Shown here piece after piece: positions 27,632-35,438 of a DNA stretch of 64,000 nt (the stretch's first letter is position 1; each line of letters opens with the position of its first letter). The stretch is taken from assembly GCF_902506205.1 (NCBI RefSeq), contig NZ_LR732816.1:248001-312000 (forward strand), read 5' to 3'. The position numbers and the translations under genes were made by a program. A model generated the notes under the pieces. The model was not told the origin of the DNA. It ran no database searches and saw nothing but the letters and a program-made list of their open reading frames with translations. This stretch comes from Brevundimonas sp. G8. GTDB taxonomy: Bacteria > Pseudomonadota > Alphaproteobacteria > Caulobacterales > Caulobacteraceae.

Positions 27632-28480
27632 ATGACGCTGCCGATCTCCCTCGACGACGCCCTGGCCTTTCAGACCCTTGACGACGGTGGCCTGTCCGCC
27701 CCGGTGCCAGGCCATTTCTCCAATGGCCCCTGGGGCATGGCGCCGGAAAAGGGCTTTCCGTTCGGCGGCCTGCTGGCGGCCCTGTGCGCCCAGTCGATGC
27801 GCCAGGGTCTGGCCCTGACCGCGCCGTTGCGCACCCTGTCGGTGCAATACCTGTCGGCGGCCAAGTTCGGCGAGCAGGTCGCTTTTCGCCCACGCCTGCT
27901 GCGCGGCGGCCGCAACGTCGTCTATGCGGCGGTCGAGGCCGAACAGGACGGCCGCCTGACCCACCACGCCACGGGCACCTATGGGCTGGACGGCGCCACG
28001 CCGCCGGTCACGCCCCTGCACCTGCCGCCGCCGCTGCTGGACAGCCTGAACCCCAAAGCCACCATCCACGGCCCGATGGCCCCGCATTTCTCGCAGCACG
28101 TCGAATATCGGTTCGACGGCGGCCCCAACATCCTGGGCGGCAACGAGGGCCGGCCCGCGGTCGAGCGCACCTGGATGCGGATGGCGGACGGCCGGCCGCT
28201 GGACGAGGTCGGGCTGTGCTACCTGCTGGACGCCCTCTATCCGCCGGCCTGGACCCTGTCGAAGACGCCGGCGGCGATGACGACCGTGGACCTGCGCATC
28301 GATATCCTGACCGATCCGACGCCGCAGACGGCACCCGACGGCTGGGCCTTCTTCGAGTTCAGAATGCTGGACCTGGGCTTGGGCTGGACGGTGGACGAGG
28401 CCGCCGCATGGGGCGCCGACGGAACCCCGCTGGCCCTGTCGCGCCAGCGCCGAAAACTGCTGCCGCAACGCACGGCCTGA
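27632..28480 (+). CDS. Acyl-CoA thioesterase-like double hotdog protein
   Basis: A 282-aa protein from the ATG at 27632. The N-terminal hotdog half (WGMAPEKGFPFGGLLAALCAQSM, RTLSVQYLSAAKFGEQVAF) and the C-terminal half (TTVDLRIDIL...GWAFFEFRMLDLGLGWTVDEAAAW) match TesB-like thioesterases (4HBT_3), which hydrolyse acyl-CoA. The frame is open further upstream but that part has no family similarity. It is divergent from the HxlR gene. Confidence 0.87.
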   Translation: MTLPISLDDALAFQTLDDGGLSAPVPGHFSNGPWGMAPEKGFPFGGLLAALCAQSMRQGLALTAPLRTLSVQYLSAAKFGEQVAFRPRLLRGGRNVVYAAVEAEQDGRLTHHATGTYGLDGATPPVTPLHLPPPLLDSLNPKATIHGPMAPHFSQHVEYRFDGGPNILGGNEGRPAVERTWMRMADGRPLDEVGLCYLLDALYPPAWTLSKTPAAMTTVDLRIDILTDPTPQTAPDGWAFFEFRMLDLGLGWTVDEAAAWGADGTPLALSRQRRKLLPQRTA

Positions 28481-28536
28481 AGTCAGCCCTCATTCATGAT
28501 TATCAGCGACTATTCCAAATCTCTGGAGTCGTCCTC

Positions 28537-28815
28537 ATGCGTCGTCGAAATCGCCTCGTTTCCGCATCTCAAATCGCCGTCGTTCTGGGGATCTGCCTGA
28601 TGCTCCAGGGCTGCCTGGTCGGCGCCGTTGTCGGAGGCACTGCGGCGGTCGTGGGCGGCACGGCAAAAGCCACCGGAGCTGTCGTGGGCGCCGGCTTCGA
28701 CGCCGTCACCACCTCGGACGAGGAAACCAGACTGCGCCGTGAGCGCGAACAGCGCGACTACGACCGCCAGCAACGCCGCTGCGAAGAGCGCCAACGCCAG
28801 GGCAAGCGCTGCTGA
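28537..28815 (+). CDS. Small glycine-zipper lipoprotein
   Basis: A 92-aa protein with a basic N-terminus and hydrophobic segment ending in lipobox LQGC (Cys26). A Gly/Val/Ala segment follows (GAVVGGTAAVVGGTAKATGA), then a highly charged Arg/Glu tail to residue 92. CTGGAG lies nine bases before the ATG. Function unknown; similar lipoproteins are envelope proteins in Caulobacterales. It converges on queD with no gap. Confidence 0.8.
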   Translation: MRRRNRLVSASQIAVVLGICLMLQGCLVGAVVGGTAAVVGGTAKATGAVVGAGFDAVTTSDEETRLRREREQRDYDRQQRRCEERQRQGKRC

Positions 28816-29184
28816 TTAGAGGCTCAGCACGCACCGCTCGTTGATGGTCGGCCGCGCCACCTGAACCCGGCACAGGCCGGGCCACTCGGGTTTCAACGTC
28901 TTGACGAACCACAGGCACAGGTTCTCCAGGCTGGGCAATTCCAGCCCTTCGTGTTCGTTCAGCATGCCGTGGTCCAGCGTCTCCGCCGCCGCCTTCAGCG
29001 CCCGGTCCAGCGCGCCCAGGTCGGCGACCCACCCGTGCTCCGCGTCCAGCACCTCGGACCGCACCGTCGCCTCGACCGTGAAGGAATGGCCGTGGACGCG
29101 ACGATAGATGCTGCCTTCGGGCTCGTTGGGGAAATGGTGAGCGGCGTCGAAGGTCGCCTGTTTGGTGATCTCGAAGACGGGCAT
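28816..29184 (-). CDS. queD: 6-carboxy-tetrahydropterin synthase QueD-like
   Basis: A 122-aa T-fold enzyme that converts dihydroneopterin triphosphate to 6-carboxy-tetrahydropterin in queuosine synthesis. Zinc His are in FDAAHHF (near 15-16) and HGHSF (31-33); the Asp-His pair is in LDHGMLNE. The usual catalytic Cys four residues before HGH is Tyr here (YRRVHGH). The start is the ATG at 29184, one base into the queE stop; upstream codons in frame are a queE shadow. It is the last gene of the queC-queE-queD operon. Confidence 0.88.
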   Translation of the reverse strand: MPVFEITKQATFDAAHHFPNEPEGSIYRRVHGHSFTVEATVRSEVLDAEHGWVADLGALDRALKAAAETLDHGMLNEHEGLELPSLENLCLWFVKTLKPEWPGLCRVQVARPTINERCVLSL

Positions 29185-29819
29185 TAGCGGACGCCGATAT
29201 ATTTGTGGGTCTGGACGCTCAGGCGCCACTGGGGATGGGTCAGGCAGTATTCGATGGCGGCGGCGGTGTTCGCCGCTTGGTCGGGGCCGTCCATCGGCTG
29301 GAGCCAGAACCGTTCGAAGTCCAGATGTTCGAACCGGTCAGGCAGGGCCTTGGCCTGGGGATAGACCAGCTTCAGCTCCTGGCCCGTGATCTGGACGACA
29401 TCCGCATCGGCCTTGGGGCTGATGCAGACCCAGTCGATGCCGCCGGGCGCCGCCAGGGTGCCGTTGCTTTCTATGGCGATCTCGAAACCGCGCGCATGCA
29501 GGGCCTCGACCAGCGGTGCATCCAGTTGCAGCAAGGGCTCGCCGCCGGTGCAGACCACCAGTTTCGGATCGCCTTCGCGCCCCCGCCACATAGAGGCGAC
29601 ATGGTCAGCCATCAGGTCCGGTGTCCTGAATTTGCCGCCCCCGCCGCCGTCGGTCCCGACGAAGTCCGTGTCGCAGAAGCTGCAGACGGCCGTCGCGCGA
29701 TCCTGTTCGCGCCCGCTCCACAGATTGCAGCCGGCGAAACGCAGGAAGACCGCAGGCCGTCCCGCCTGTCCGCCCTCGCCCTGCACCGTCAGAAAGACTT
29801 CCTTGGCCGAATAGGTCAT
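29184..29819 (-). CDS. queE: 7-carboxy-7-deazaguanine synthase QueE
   Basis: A 211-aa radical SAM enzyme that forms 7-carboxy-7-deazaguanine from carboxy-tetrahydropterin. The cluster Cys are in [10 protein letters not shown] and VCSFCDTDF, with the 14-residue insert known from one QueE group. GGEPLLQLD binds SAM. The start [20 protein letters not shown] at 29819 is the family N-terminus and overlaps the queC stop as ATGA. Confidence 0.95.
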   Translation of the reverse strand: MTYSAKEVFLTVQGEGGQAGRPAVFLRFAGCNLWSGREQDRATAVCSFCDTDFVGTDGGGGGKFRTPDLMADHVASMWRGREGDPKLVVCTGGEPLLQLDAPLVEALHARGFEIAIESNGTLAAPGGIDWVCISPKADADVVQITGQELKLVYPQAKALPDRFEHLDFERFWLQPMDGPDQAANTAAAIEYCLTHPQWRLSVQTHKYIGVR

Positions 29820-30535
29820 CGGCTCGCGACCCATTCCGCATGGCCCGCCGCCCGCAACTCGCACGCCGGGCAATCGCCGCAGCCATAGCCCCAAGCATGC
29901 CGATGCGTCCGGTCGCCCCGATAACAGGTATGGCTATCCTCGATAATCAGCTCGACCAGTTTGGCCCCGCCCAGCGTATCGGCCAGCTCCCAGGTCTGGG
30001 CCTTGGTCAGCCACATCAGCGGCGTGTCGATCACCACCGGCTTGTCCAGCCCCAGCGACAACGCCCGCGCCATCGCCTCGATCGTCTCGTGGCGGCAATC
30101 CGGGTAGCCCGAGAAATCCGTCTCGCACATGCCGCCGACCAGCACCTCAAGCCCACGCCGGTCCGCCAGAGCCGCCGCCGCGACCAGAAAGATCAGGTTG
30201 CGCCCAGGCACGAAGGTCGTGGGCAGGCCACGCGCATCCATCTCGATCATGCGGTCAGCGGTCAGGGCGCTCTCGGCGATCCGACCATATCCGGTCAGGT
30301 CCACCACATGGTCGTCGCCCAGCCGGTCGGCGTACTGCGGCAAGGCTGCGCCCATGCCGTCGCGCACAGCCTGGCGCGCCTCCATCTCGACCAGATGGCG
30401 CTGGCCATAGTCGAAGCCGACCGTCTCCACCCGCTCGAACCGCTCCAGAGCCCAGGCGAGGCAGGTCGCGCTGTCCTGCCCGCCGGAGAACAGGACCAAG
30501 GCGGATGTTGGGGTCTTTTCCAGGATGACGCTCAT
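29816..30535 (-). CDS. queC: 7-cyano-7-deazaguanine synthase QueC
   Basis: A 239-aa ATP-dependent enzyme that makes preQ0. The PP-loop is [17 protein letters not shown] (15-31). Four zinc Cys are at the C-terminus ([18 protein letters not shown]). The start MSVILEKTP at 30535 is chosen; 43 further codons upstream are open but not family-like. It leads the queC-queE-queD operon. I found no preQ1 riboswitch in the 200 bp before it. Confidence 0.95.
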   Translation of the reverse strand: MSVILEKTPTSALVLFSGGQDSATCLAWALERFERVETVGFDYGQRHLVEMEARQAVRDGMGAALPQYADRLGDDHVVDLTGYGRIAESALTADRMIEMDARGLPTTFVPGRNLIFLVAAAALADRRGLEVLVGGMCETDFSGYPDCRHETIEAMARALSLGLDKPVVIDTPLMWLTKAQTWELADTLGGAKLVELIIEDSHTCYRGDRTHRHAWGYGCGDCPACELRAAGHAEWVASR

Positions 30536-30644
30536 GACGAATCTGCGGTCGGCCGTTCGGCCGCGCGCATGCACAAAGGGATGAGGACCCAGATGGGTCA
30601 GGCGGGCCTCATACACCAGACCCGGATGCGGCGCAAAATCACCG

Positions 30645-30664
30645 TTTGCATCGATTTGCATCAA
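30645..30664. repeat. Direct repeat TTTGCATCRA in the queC / hybrid kinase intergenic region
   Basis: TTTGCATCGA and TTTGCATCAA are adjacent with a 10-bp period, one helical turn. They lie 110 bp before queC and 71 bp before the divergent kinase gene. This could be an operator; no known consensus is recognised. Confidence 0.4.
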
Positions 30665-30734
30665 GCTGCGCCAGCTTAACCAATCCGCAAGCGATTTTGG
30701 GCTTTAGTCCCAACGAGTAGGAGTTCCGGGCAGT

Positions 30735-32372
30735 ATGCCGACCATCGAGACCCTTTCCGAGCGTCCCAAGCCGGTGGCTCCGACGACGCTCGGGTGCGAG
30801 GTGCTGGCGCGTTTCGAACGCGAGCCGGACACGCTCGTCATCCCCGTGGTCGATGGCAATCGCCCGGTCGGGCTGGTTGAACGCACCGCCTTCCTCCAGA
30901 AGATCGCCGCCCGTTTCGGCCACGCCCTCTACGATCTGCGCCCCATCACCTTCGCCATGGACCCCGAGCCGGCTGTGGTCGAGGCCGGCGTCCGCATCGA
31001 CGCCTTCTGCGACATCATGCTGAAAGGCGGCCCGGCCGCCCTGCTGCGCGGCTTCATCGTCACGCACAACGGCGCCTATCTTGGCGTCGGCACGGCCGCG
31101 ACCCTGCTTCAAGCGGTCAATACGCGCCAGCGCGAACAGAACGAAGAGCTGGCCGAACAGGCCGCGATCCTCAGCGATACCCGCGCCCAGGCCATCGCGG
31201 CCGCCCGCGCCAAGAGCCAGTTCCTGGCCATCATGAGCCACGAGTTGCGCACGCCGATGAACGGCGTACTGGCGGTCGCAGAACTGCTGCGTCGTCAGCC
31301 GCTGAACGCGGCGGCCCAGGCGCATGTCCAGACGATAATGGACTCGTCCGAAACCCTGTTGCGCATTCTTCAGGACGCCGTCGATCTGTCCAAGGCCGAA
31401 GCGGGCGAACTGGAACTCAACAGCACGCCAACCGCCCTTCGCGCCGTGATGGACGACATCCAGTCGATGTGGGAGCCGCGCGCCTCTCAGGACGGCGTCA
31501 CGCTATTGGTCGGTTACGAAGGCGACACCGAGCTGGCCGCCGTCATCGACGGCACGCGCCTGAAACAGGTGTTCAACAACCTGGTCGGCAATGCCCTCAA
31601 GTTCGCCCGCAACGGCGTCGTCGAAGCGGGCCTGAAAGCCTGGGTGGAAGGCGAGAGCATCCACATGGAGGCCCGCATCCGCGACGACGGGCCCGGCATC
31701 GACACCGACCGCGTCGACTCGATCTTCGAACCCTTTGTCCACGGCTCCGGCCCTGACGGCGCAGGCCTGGGCCTGTCGATCTGCCGCCAGGTGATCGACC
31801 GCATGGGCGGCCGGATCTGGGCCGAGAACAACAAGGGCCGCGGCGCCACCTTCGCCTTCGATCTGATTGCACCGCGTGCGGCCGTGGAGGTCGAGGTCCA
31901 GTCGAATGTGTCCGACCTGTCCGGGCTGGACCTGAAGTCGGCGCCGCACATCCTGATCGTCGACGACAACGCCACCAACCGCGTCGTGGCCCAGGCCCTG
32001 TGCGAGATGTTCGGTTGCAGCTCCGAACTGGCCGAGGACGGCCTTGAGGCGCTTCAGGCCGTTCAGGAAAGCCGCTACGACCTTGTCCTGATGGATATCA
32101 AGATGCCGCGCATGGACGGCGTTCAGGCGACGCAGGCGATCCGCGCCCTGCCCGGCGCCGTCGGTCGTGTACCCATCGTGGCCCTGACCGCCAACGCCGA
32201 CCCGGAAGACGCCAAACACTATCTCTCCATCGGCATGGCCGCCGTGGTCGAAAAACCGATCAAGCCCGAGCGTCTGCGAATGGCGATGAACGCCGCCCTG
32301 TCAGCGGCACAGGAAGAGGCCGGCGACGCCGACCGGCTCTCTGAAGACGAAGGCGACCGGTCAGCCGCCTGA
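30735..32372 (+). CDS. Soluble hybrid histidine kinase with N-terminal CBS-like domain and receiver
   Basis: A 545-aa protein with no membrane segment. Residues 15-130 resemble paired CBS modules (PDTLVIPVVDGNRPVGLVER, FIVTHNGAYLGVGT). A coiled linker (130-160) leads to HisKA with His169 (FLAIMSHELRTPMNG), then HATPase (NNLVGNALKF, RDDGPGID, GAGLGLSI) and a C-terminal receiver with acceptor Asp454 (LVLMDIKMPRMDG). A CBS-like input suggests sensing of a nucleotide or similar small ligand in the cytoplasm. A partner phosphotransferase is not adjacent. The gene is divergent from queC. Confidence 0.92.
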   Translation: MPTIETLSERPKPVAPTTLGCEVLARFEREPDTLVIPVVDGNRPVGLVERTAFLQKIAARFGHALYDLRPITFAMDPEPAVVEAGVRIDAFCDIMLKGGPAALLRGFIVTHNGAYLGVGTAATLLQAVNTRQREQNEELAEQAAILSDTRAQAIAAARAKSQFLAIMSHELRTPMNGVLAVAELLRRQPLNAAAQAHVQTIMDSSETLLRILQDAVDLSKAEAGELELNSTPTALRAVMDDIQSMWEPRASQDGVTLLVGYEGDTELAAVIDGTRLKQVFNNLVGNALKFARNGVVEAGLKAWVEGESIHMEARIRDDGPGIDTDRVDSIFEPFVHGSGPDGAGLGLSICRQVIDRMGGRIWAENNKGRGATFAFDLIAPRAAVEVEVQSNVSDLSGLDLKSAPHILIVDDNATNRVVAQALCEMFGCSSELAEDGLEALQAVQESRYDLVLMDIKMPRMDGVQATQAIRALPGAVGRVPIVALTANADPEDAKHYLSIGMAAVVEKPIKPERLRMAMNAALSAAQEEAGDADRLSEDEGDRSAA

Positions 32373-32375
32373 TCC

Positions 32376-33407
32376 TCAGTCCGGGCGGACGTCCAGCGCC
32401 TCCTCATCCTCTTCGTCATAACCGACCAGACGCAGAGCCCGCGCCTTCTGGCCATTGATCTCGGCCCACCGAAGCAGGCCCTCCTCCCGGCCGTGGGTGA
32501 TCCAGACTTCCTCTGGCTTCAGCTCGGTGAAGGTCGCCGTCAGCTCGTTCCAGTCGGCATGATCCGAGACGACAAGCGGCAGTTCCACCCCCCTCTGACG
32601 CGCCCGCGCCTTCACCCCCATCCAGCCCGAGGCGAAGGCTGTGACCGGATCGGCGAAACGACGCGCCCAGCGATCCTGAATGGCGGACGGCGGGGCGATG
32701 GCGACCTCTCCGCCCAACGCATTCTTGGGCAGGTCGCGCGTCGGCGCCAACGGCCCCAGATCGACGCCCTCGCGCTGATACAGGGCGTTCAGCCGCTCCA
32801 TCGCGCCGTGGACATAGATGGTGCGGTCCCAGCCTGCCTCGCGCAACAGCCGGATGATCCGCTGCGCCTTGCCCAGCGCATAGGCCCCGACCAGATGCGC
32901 CCGCTCGGGAAACTGGCCCAGCGATCGCACCAGCCGTCCGACCTCCTCCTCGGCTGGAGGATGACTGAAGACGGGCAGGCCGAATGTCGCCTCGGAGATG
33001 AAGACGTGACACGGCACGGGTTCGAACGGCGCACAGGTCGGGTCGCGGCGACGCTTGTAGTCGCCCGAGACCACCATGGTCAGTCCCTTCCACCGCACCT
33101 CAACCTGGGCAGACCCCAGGACGTGACCCGCCGGGACCAGCCGCAGATCGACGCCGTTGATCGCAGTCGCCTCGCTATAGTCCACAGATTGCGGCTTCTC
33201 GGTGAAGTCGGCGCCGTAACGTTCAGCCATGATCGCCAACGTCTGGCGCGTCGCCAGCACAGCGCCATGCCCTGCGCGGGCATGATCGGCATGGCCATGC
33301 GTGATGACGGCGCGATCCACCGGCCTCACTGGATCGACGTAGAAATCTCCCGGCGGGCAATAGAGGCCGGCAGGCGTCGGGTGTAGCAGGTCTTCGGGGC
33401 GGATCAT
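32376..33407 (-). CDS. Ligase-associated DNA damage response exonuclease (MBL fold)
   Basis: A 343-aa metallo-beta-lactamase-fold protein with the beta-CASP-like arrangement of TIGR04122. The metal motif is THGHADHA (37-44), with further ligands in PAGHVLGSAQV and SGDYKR, and HGREEG near the C-terminus. Relatives are mRNA 3'-end processing factor-like nucleases usually encoded with an ATP-dependent ligase, an Lhr-like helicase and a phosphoesterase. None of these partners is adjacent here. It ends 3 bp from the convergent kinase gene. Confidence 0.9.
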   Translation of the reverse strand: MIRPEDLLHPTPAGLYCPPGDFYVDPVRPVDRAVITHGHADHARAGHGAVLATRQTLAIMAERYGADFTEKPQSVDYSEATAINGVDLRLVPAGHVLGSAQVEVRWKGLTMVVSGDYKRRRDPTCAPFEPVPCHVFISEATFGLPVFSHPPAEEEVGRLVRSLGQFPERAHLVGAYALGKAQRIIRLLREAGWDRTIYVHGAMERLNALYQREGVDLGPLAPTRDLPKNALGGEVAIAPPSAIQDRWARRFADPVTAFASGWMGVKARARQRGVELPLVVSDHADWNELTATFTELKPEEVWITHGREEGLLRWAEINGQKARALRLVGYDEEDEEALDVRPD

Positions 33408-33491
33408 GTTGCGGTAACGCTCTCGACGCCGTCAGGTCGCCGCCTCATACAAGATGATCGGAAAATCGGCTCAAAAGGTCCAGTCCGCACG

Positions 33492-33944
33492 ATGCAAGAG
33501 AGCTTCCTGACCACCATCCTGCCGCAACTGGCCGCGGGCGCCGCCCACACCGGCGCGCTGGGTTTCGCCTTCGATGGATTGCATGACGGCGAGCCGCGCA
33601 TCCGCGTGCCGTGGCGCGAGGATCTGGTGGGCGATCCCGACAGCGGCGTCTTCGCCGGCGGCCTCGTCACCACCCTGCTCGACCACATCGGCGGCCTGGC
33701 GGTCTGGACGGCGCTCGACACCTTCCAGCCCATCGCTACCTTGGACTTGCGGGTCGATTACATGCGCGCCGCGCGGCCGCGTCAGGATCTGCTGGCCCAG
33801 GGGCTCTGCTACCGCCTGACGCCGACTATCGCCTTCGTGCGCGCCTGGGCATTCGAGGACGATCCGTCCGATCCCGTCGCGGCGGCGCAGTCCGCCTATA
33901 TCCTCAACCAGACCCGCGAGCGTTCGACGCGAGCCGCCGTATGA
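33492..33944 (+). CDS. PaaI-type thioesterase (first of a tandem pair)
   Basis: A 150-aa single hotdog domain with the PaaI-like active-site segment VFAGGLVTTLLDHIGGLAVW (near 54-73) and LRVDYMRAARP. The likely activity is acyl-CoA hydrolysis. Its stop overlaps the start of a second hotdog gene as ATGA, so the two products may form a heteromer. It is divergent from the exonuclease gene. Confidence 0.88.
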   Translation: MQESFLTTILPQLAAGAAHTGALGFAFDGLHDGEPRIRVPWREDLVGDPDSGVFAGGLVTTLLDHIGGLAVWTALDTFQPIATLDLRVDYMRAARPRQDLLAQGLCYRLTPTIAFVRAWAFEDDPSDPVAAAQSAYILNQTRERSTRAAV

Positions 33945-34336
33945 CCGACATCCTGGACCGCATGCCCTATGCCCGCTTCCTGGGCCTTCAGACCTTGGTC
34001 AGCGGCGACGAGATCACGGTGATCATGCCGTTTGCCGACAGGCTGATCGGCAATCCCATGCTGCCAGCCCTGCACGGCGGATCGACCGCCGCCCTGCTGG
34101 AAATGACCGCCATGGCCCAGGTGGCGATCCTCTTCCCCAGCCCTCGCCTGCCCCGCCCGATCAATGTGACGGTCGCCTATCTGCGCACCGGCCGGCCCAT
34201 CAACGCCTACGCCCGCGCCCGCATCAGCCGCGCCGGCCGCCGCGTCGCCCATGTTCAGGCCGAGGCCTGGCAGGAAGAACGTGCACAGCCAATCGCGTCC
34301 CTGACGGCCCACTTCCTGCTGGACAACCAGAGCTAG
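33941..34336 (+). CDS. PaaI-type thioesterase (second of a tandem pair)
   Basis: A 131-aa hotdog protein starting MTDILDRMPYARFLG. The active-site region is LPALHGGSTAALLEMTAMAQ and the helix is followed by PINVTVAYLRTGRP. It overlaps the upstream thioesterase gene by 4 bp, indicating coupled translation. The 174 bp after it hold regulatory-looking repeats and no supported gene. Confidence 0.87.
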   Translation: MTDILDRMPYARFLGLQTLVSGDEITVIMPFADRLIGNPMLPALHGGSTAALLEMTAMAQVAILFPSPRLPRPINVTVAYLRTGRPINAYARARISRAGRRVAHVQAEAWQEERAQPIASLTAHFLLDNQS

Positions 34337-34458
34337 GCACAGGCGGGGCCAGCGCCGATTCGGCCAAGATCCCCACAGATGCTGAACTTCACCGTCATCC
34401 TTATGGCGGCGCTTCAACGCGCGATTGCCGCACTTATGAAGATACCTCTACCAAGCAT

Positions 34459-34492
34459 GGTTAAGACGTGATAACCATAAGCCTCTCGTAAC
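34459..34492. promoter_or_regulatory. Inverted repeat and CtrA-like motif before the 116-aa gene
   Basis: GGTTA (34459-34463) and TAACC (34472-34476) form an inverted repeat with an 8-bp spacer. It is followed by ATAA-GCCTCTC-GTAAC (34477-34492), which matches the CtrA box TTAA-N7-TTAAC at 7 of 9 positions. Both lie within 52 bp of the start at 34511. Confidence 0.35.
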
Positions 34493-34510
34493 CTTATCTG
34501 AGGGGCTTTC

Positions 34511-34861
34511 ATGGACCGCACTGAAGTCGTCACCAGCGTTGCTGGCGATCTGCATGCTACCGAACTCGCGATCGACGCCGCGATCACCCAGGCGACGACG
34601 CTGGTTCAATCCTTCATCGGCGCCCGCGCCGCGCTTTCGCTGTCGCCCGTCAGCGGCACGGTCGCCCAGGCCAAGGCCATGGAAACGATTGCCGCCCTGT
34701 CGGCCGCGCGCGAGTCCATCGTCGCCTGTCACGCCGAACTGCAAAAAGACCACCGTCGCCTCGGCTACGGCACCTACGCCGCTGGCCCGCTCGCCAAGCC
34801 CAACGATTGGCTTGATCCTAAGGCGGCGCTCACTCCGACGCATCTCCACCGCGTCGCATGA
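34511..34861 (+). CDS. Conserved-looking hypothetical protein, 116 aa
   Basis: A mostly alpha-helical, Ala-rich protein (TEVVTSVAGDLHATELAIDA, AITQATTLVQSFIGARAALS, AMETIAALSAARESIVACHA) with no signal peptide or membrane segment. No family recognised. GAGGGG lies seven bases before the ATG, inside a possible imperfect hairpin with AAGCCTC at 34479. Codon use matches the neighbours, which supports a real gene. Confidence 0.75.
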   Translation: MDRTEVVTSVAGDLHATELAIDAAITQATTLVQSFIGARAALSLSPVSGTVAQAKAMETIAALSAARESIVACHAELQKDHRRLGYGTYAAGPLAKPNDWLDPKAALTPTHLHRVA

Positions 34862-34915
34862 ATTCTTGGTAAGCTTGGCTTATCGAGATTTCAGTCTGAG
34901 TTGAATTCGGTCATG

Positions 34916-34947
34916 ATCGCCCCTGCGCAGTGATGCGCGGGGGCGAT
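34916..34947 (+). promoter_or_regulatory. Strong hairpin covering the ribosome binding site of the next gene
   Basis: ATCGCCCCTGCGCA pairs with TGCGCGGGGGCGAT across a four-base loop, with one mismatch in 14. The 3' arm contains GGGGG, the only Shine-Dalgarno-like sequence before the ATG at 34953. It could be a terminator for the gene upstream, but no T-run follows (TTGTC), so translational control is as likely. Confidence 0.55.
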
Positions 34948-34952
34948 TTGTC

Positions 34953-35396
34953 ATGTTCAACATCATTTACGCGATCGTTGGCGCCGTCTTTATGGTCGGC
35001 ATGGCTTTGTTTGCGTTCCTGAAGGGGAACAAAGCCGAGAAATTCGGGGCTGGCGCCTATTTGTTCGCCTGGTTCGCATCGCTCGTTTTGCAGGAAAATG
35101 ACGGCTTTCAAGGTGTCCCTGTTGGGTTGCTGCTCATAGACACGGGCGTTCTGGTCGCATTCTGCGCCATAGCTTGGCGCTACCGACAATCTTGGCCCGT
35201 GTGGGCTGCCGGACTTCAGTTGATCACGGTGATGTCTCAGTTCATGAGATTGACAGGTCAGAACGTATTGGTGGCGTCATTGTATACGGTCACTAACCTG
35301 ACCAGTTACCTCATCATCATCTCCATCATCGTAGGCACATTCTACGCTTGGCAAGAGCGACGAGCCGCGTCGGCCAACCTAGGTAGAAATTCCTAA
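34953..35396 (+). CDS. Small four-helix membrane protein, low GC
   Basis: A 147-aa protein with four predicted membrane segments (residues 2-23, 33-49, 55-75, 105-130) and a short charged C-terminus. No family recognised. Base composition is unlike the surroundings: I counted 33 of 60 G+C in 34981-35040 and 27 of 60 in 35281-35340, while neighbours are clearly higher. This suggests acquisition by transfer or relaxed selection. It lies 42 bp before an S24-type regulator gene on the same strand, which may be its partner. Confidence 0.72.
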   Translation: MFNIIYAIVGAVFMVGMALFAFLKGNKAEKFGAGAYLFAWFASLVLQENDGFQGVPVGLLLIDTGVLVAFCAIAWRYRQSWPVWAAGLQLITVMSQFMRLTGQNVLVASLYTVTNLTSYLIIISIIVGTFYAWQERRAASANLGRNS

Positions 35397-35438
35397 TCAC
35401 GCATCGTATCCTGAGGGCGAATCGGTCGCCGGGACGCC

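Noticed and set aside
30536-30734. A preQ1 riboswitch before queC
   Set aside because: I looked on the minus strand for the short pseudoknot with an A-rich tail and did not find it.
34379-34471. A 30-codon hydrophobic frame (MLNFTVILMAALQRAIAALM...) before the 116-aa gene
   Set aside because: No Shine-Dalgarno and no family; it crosses the regulatory inverted repeat, so the region reads better as promoter DNA.
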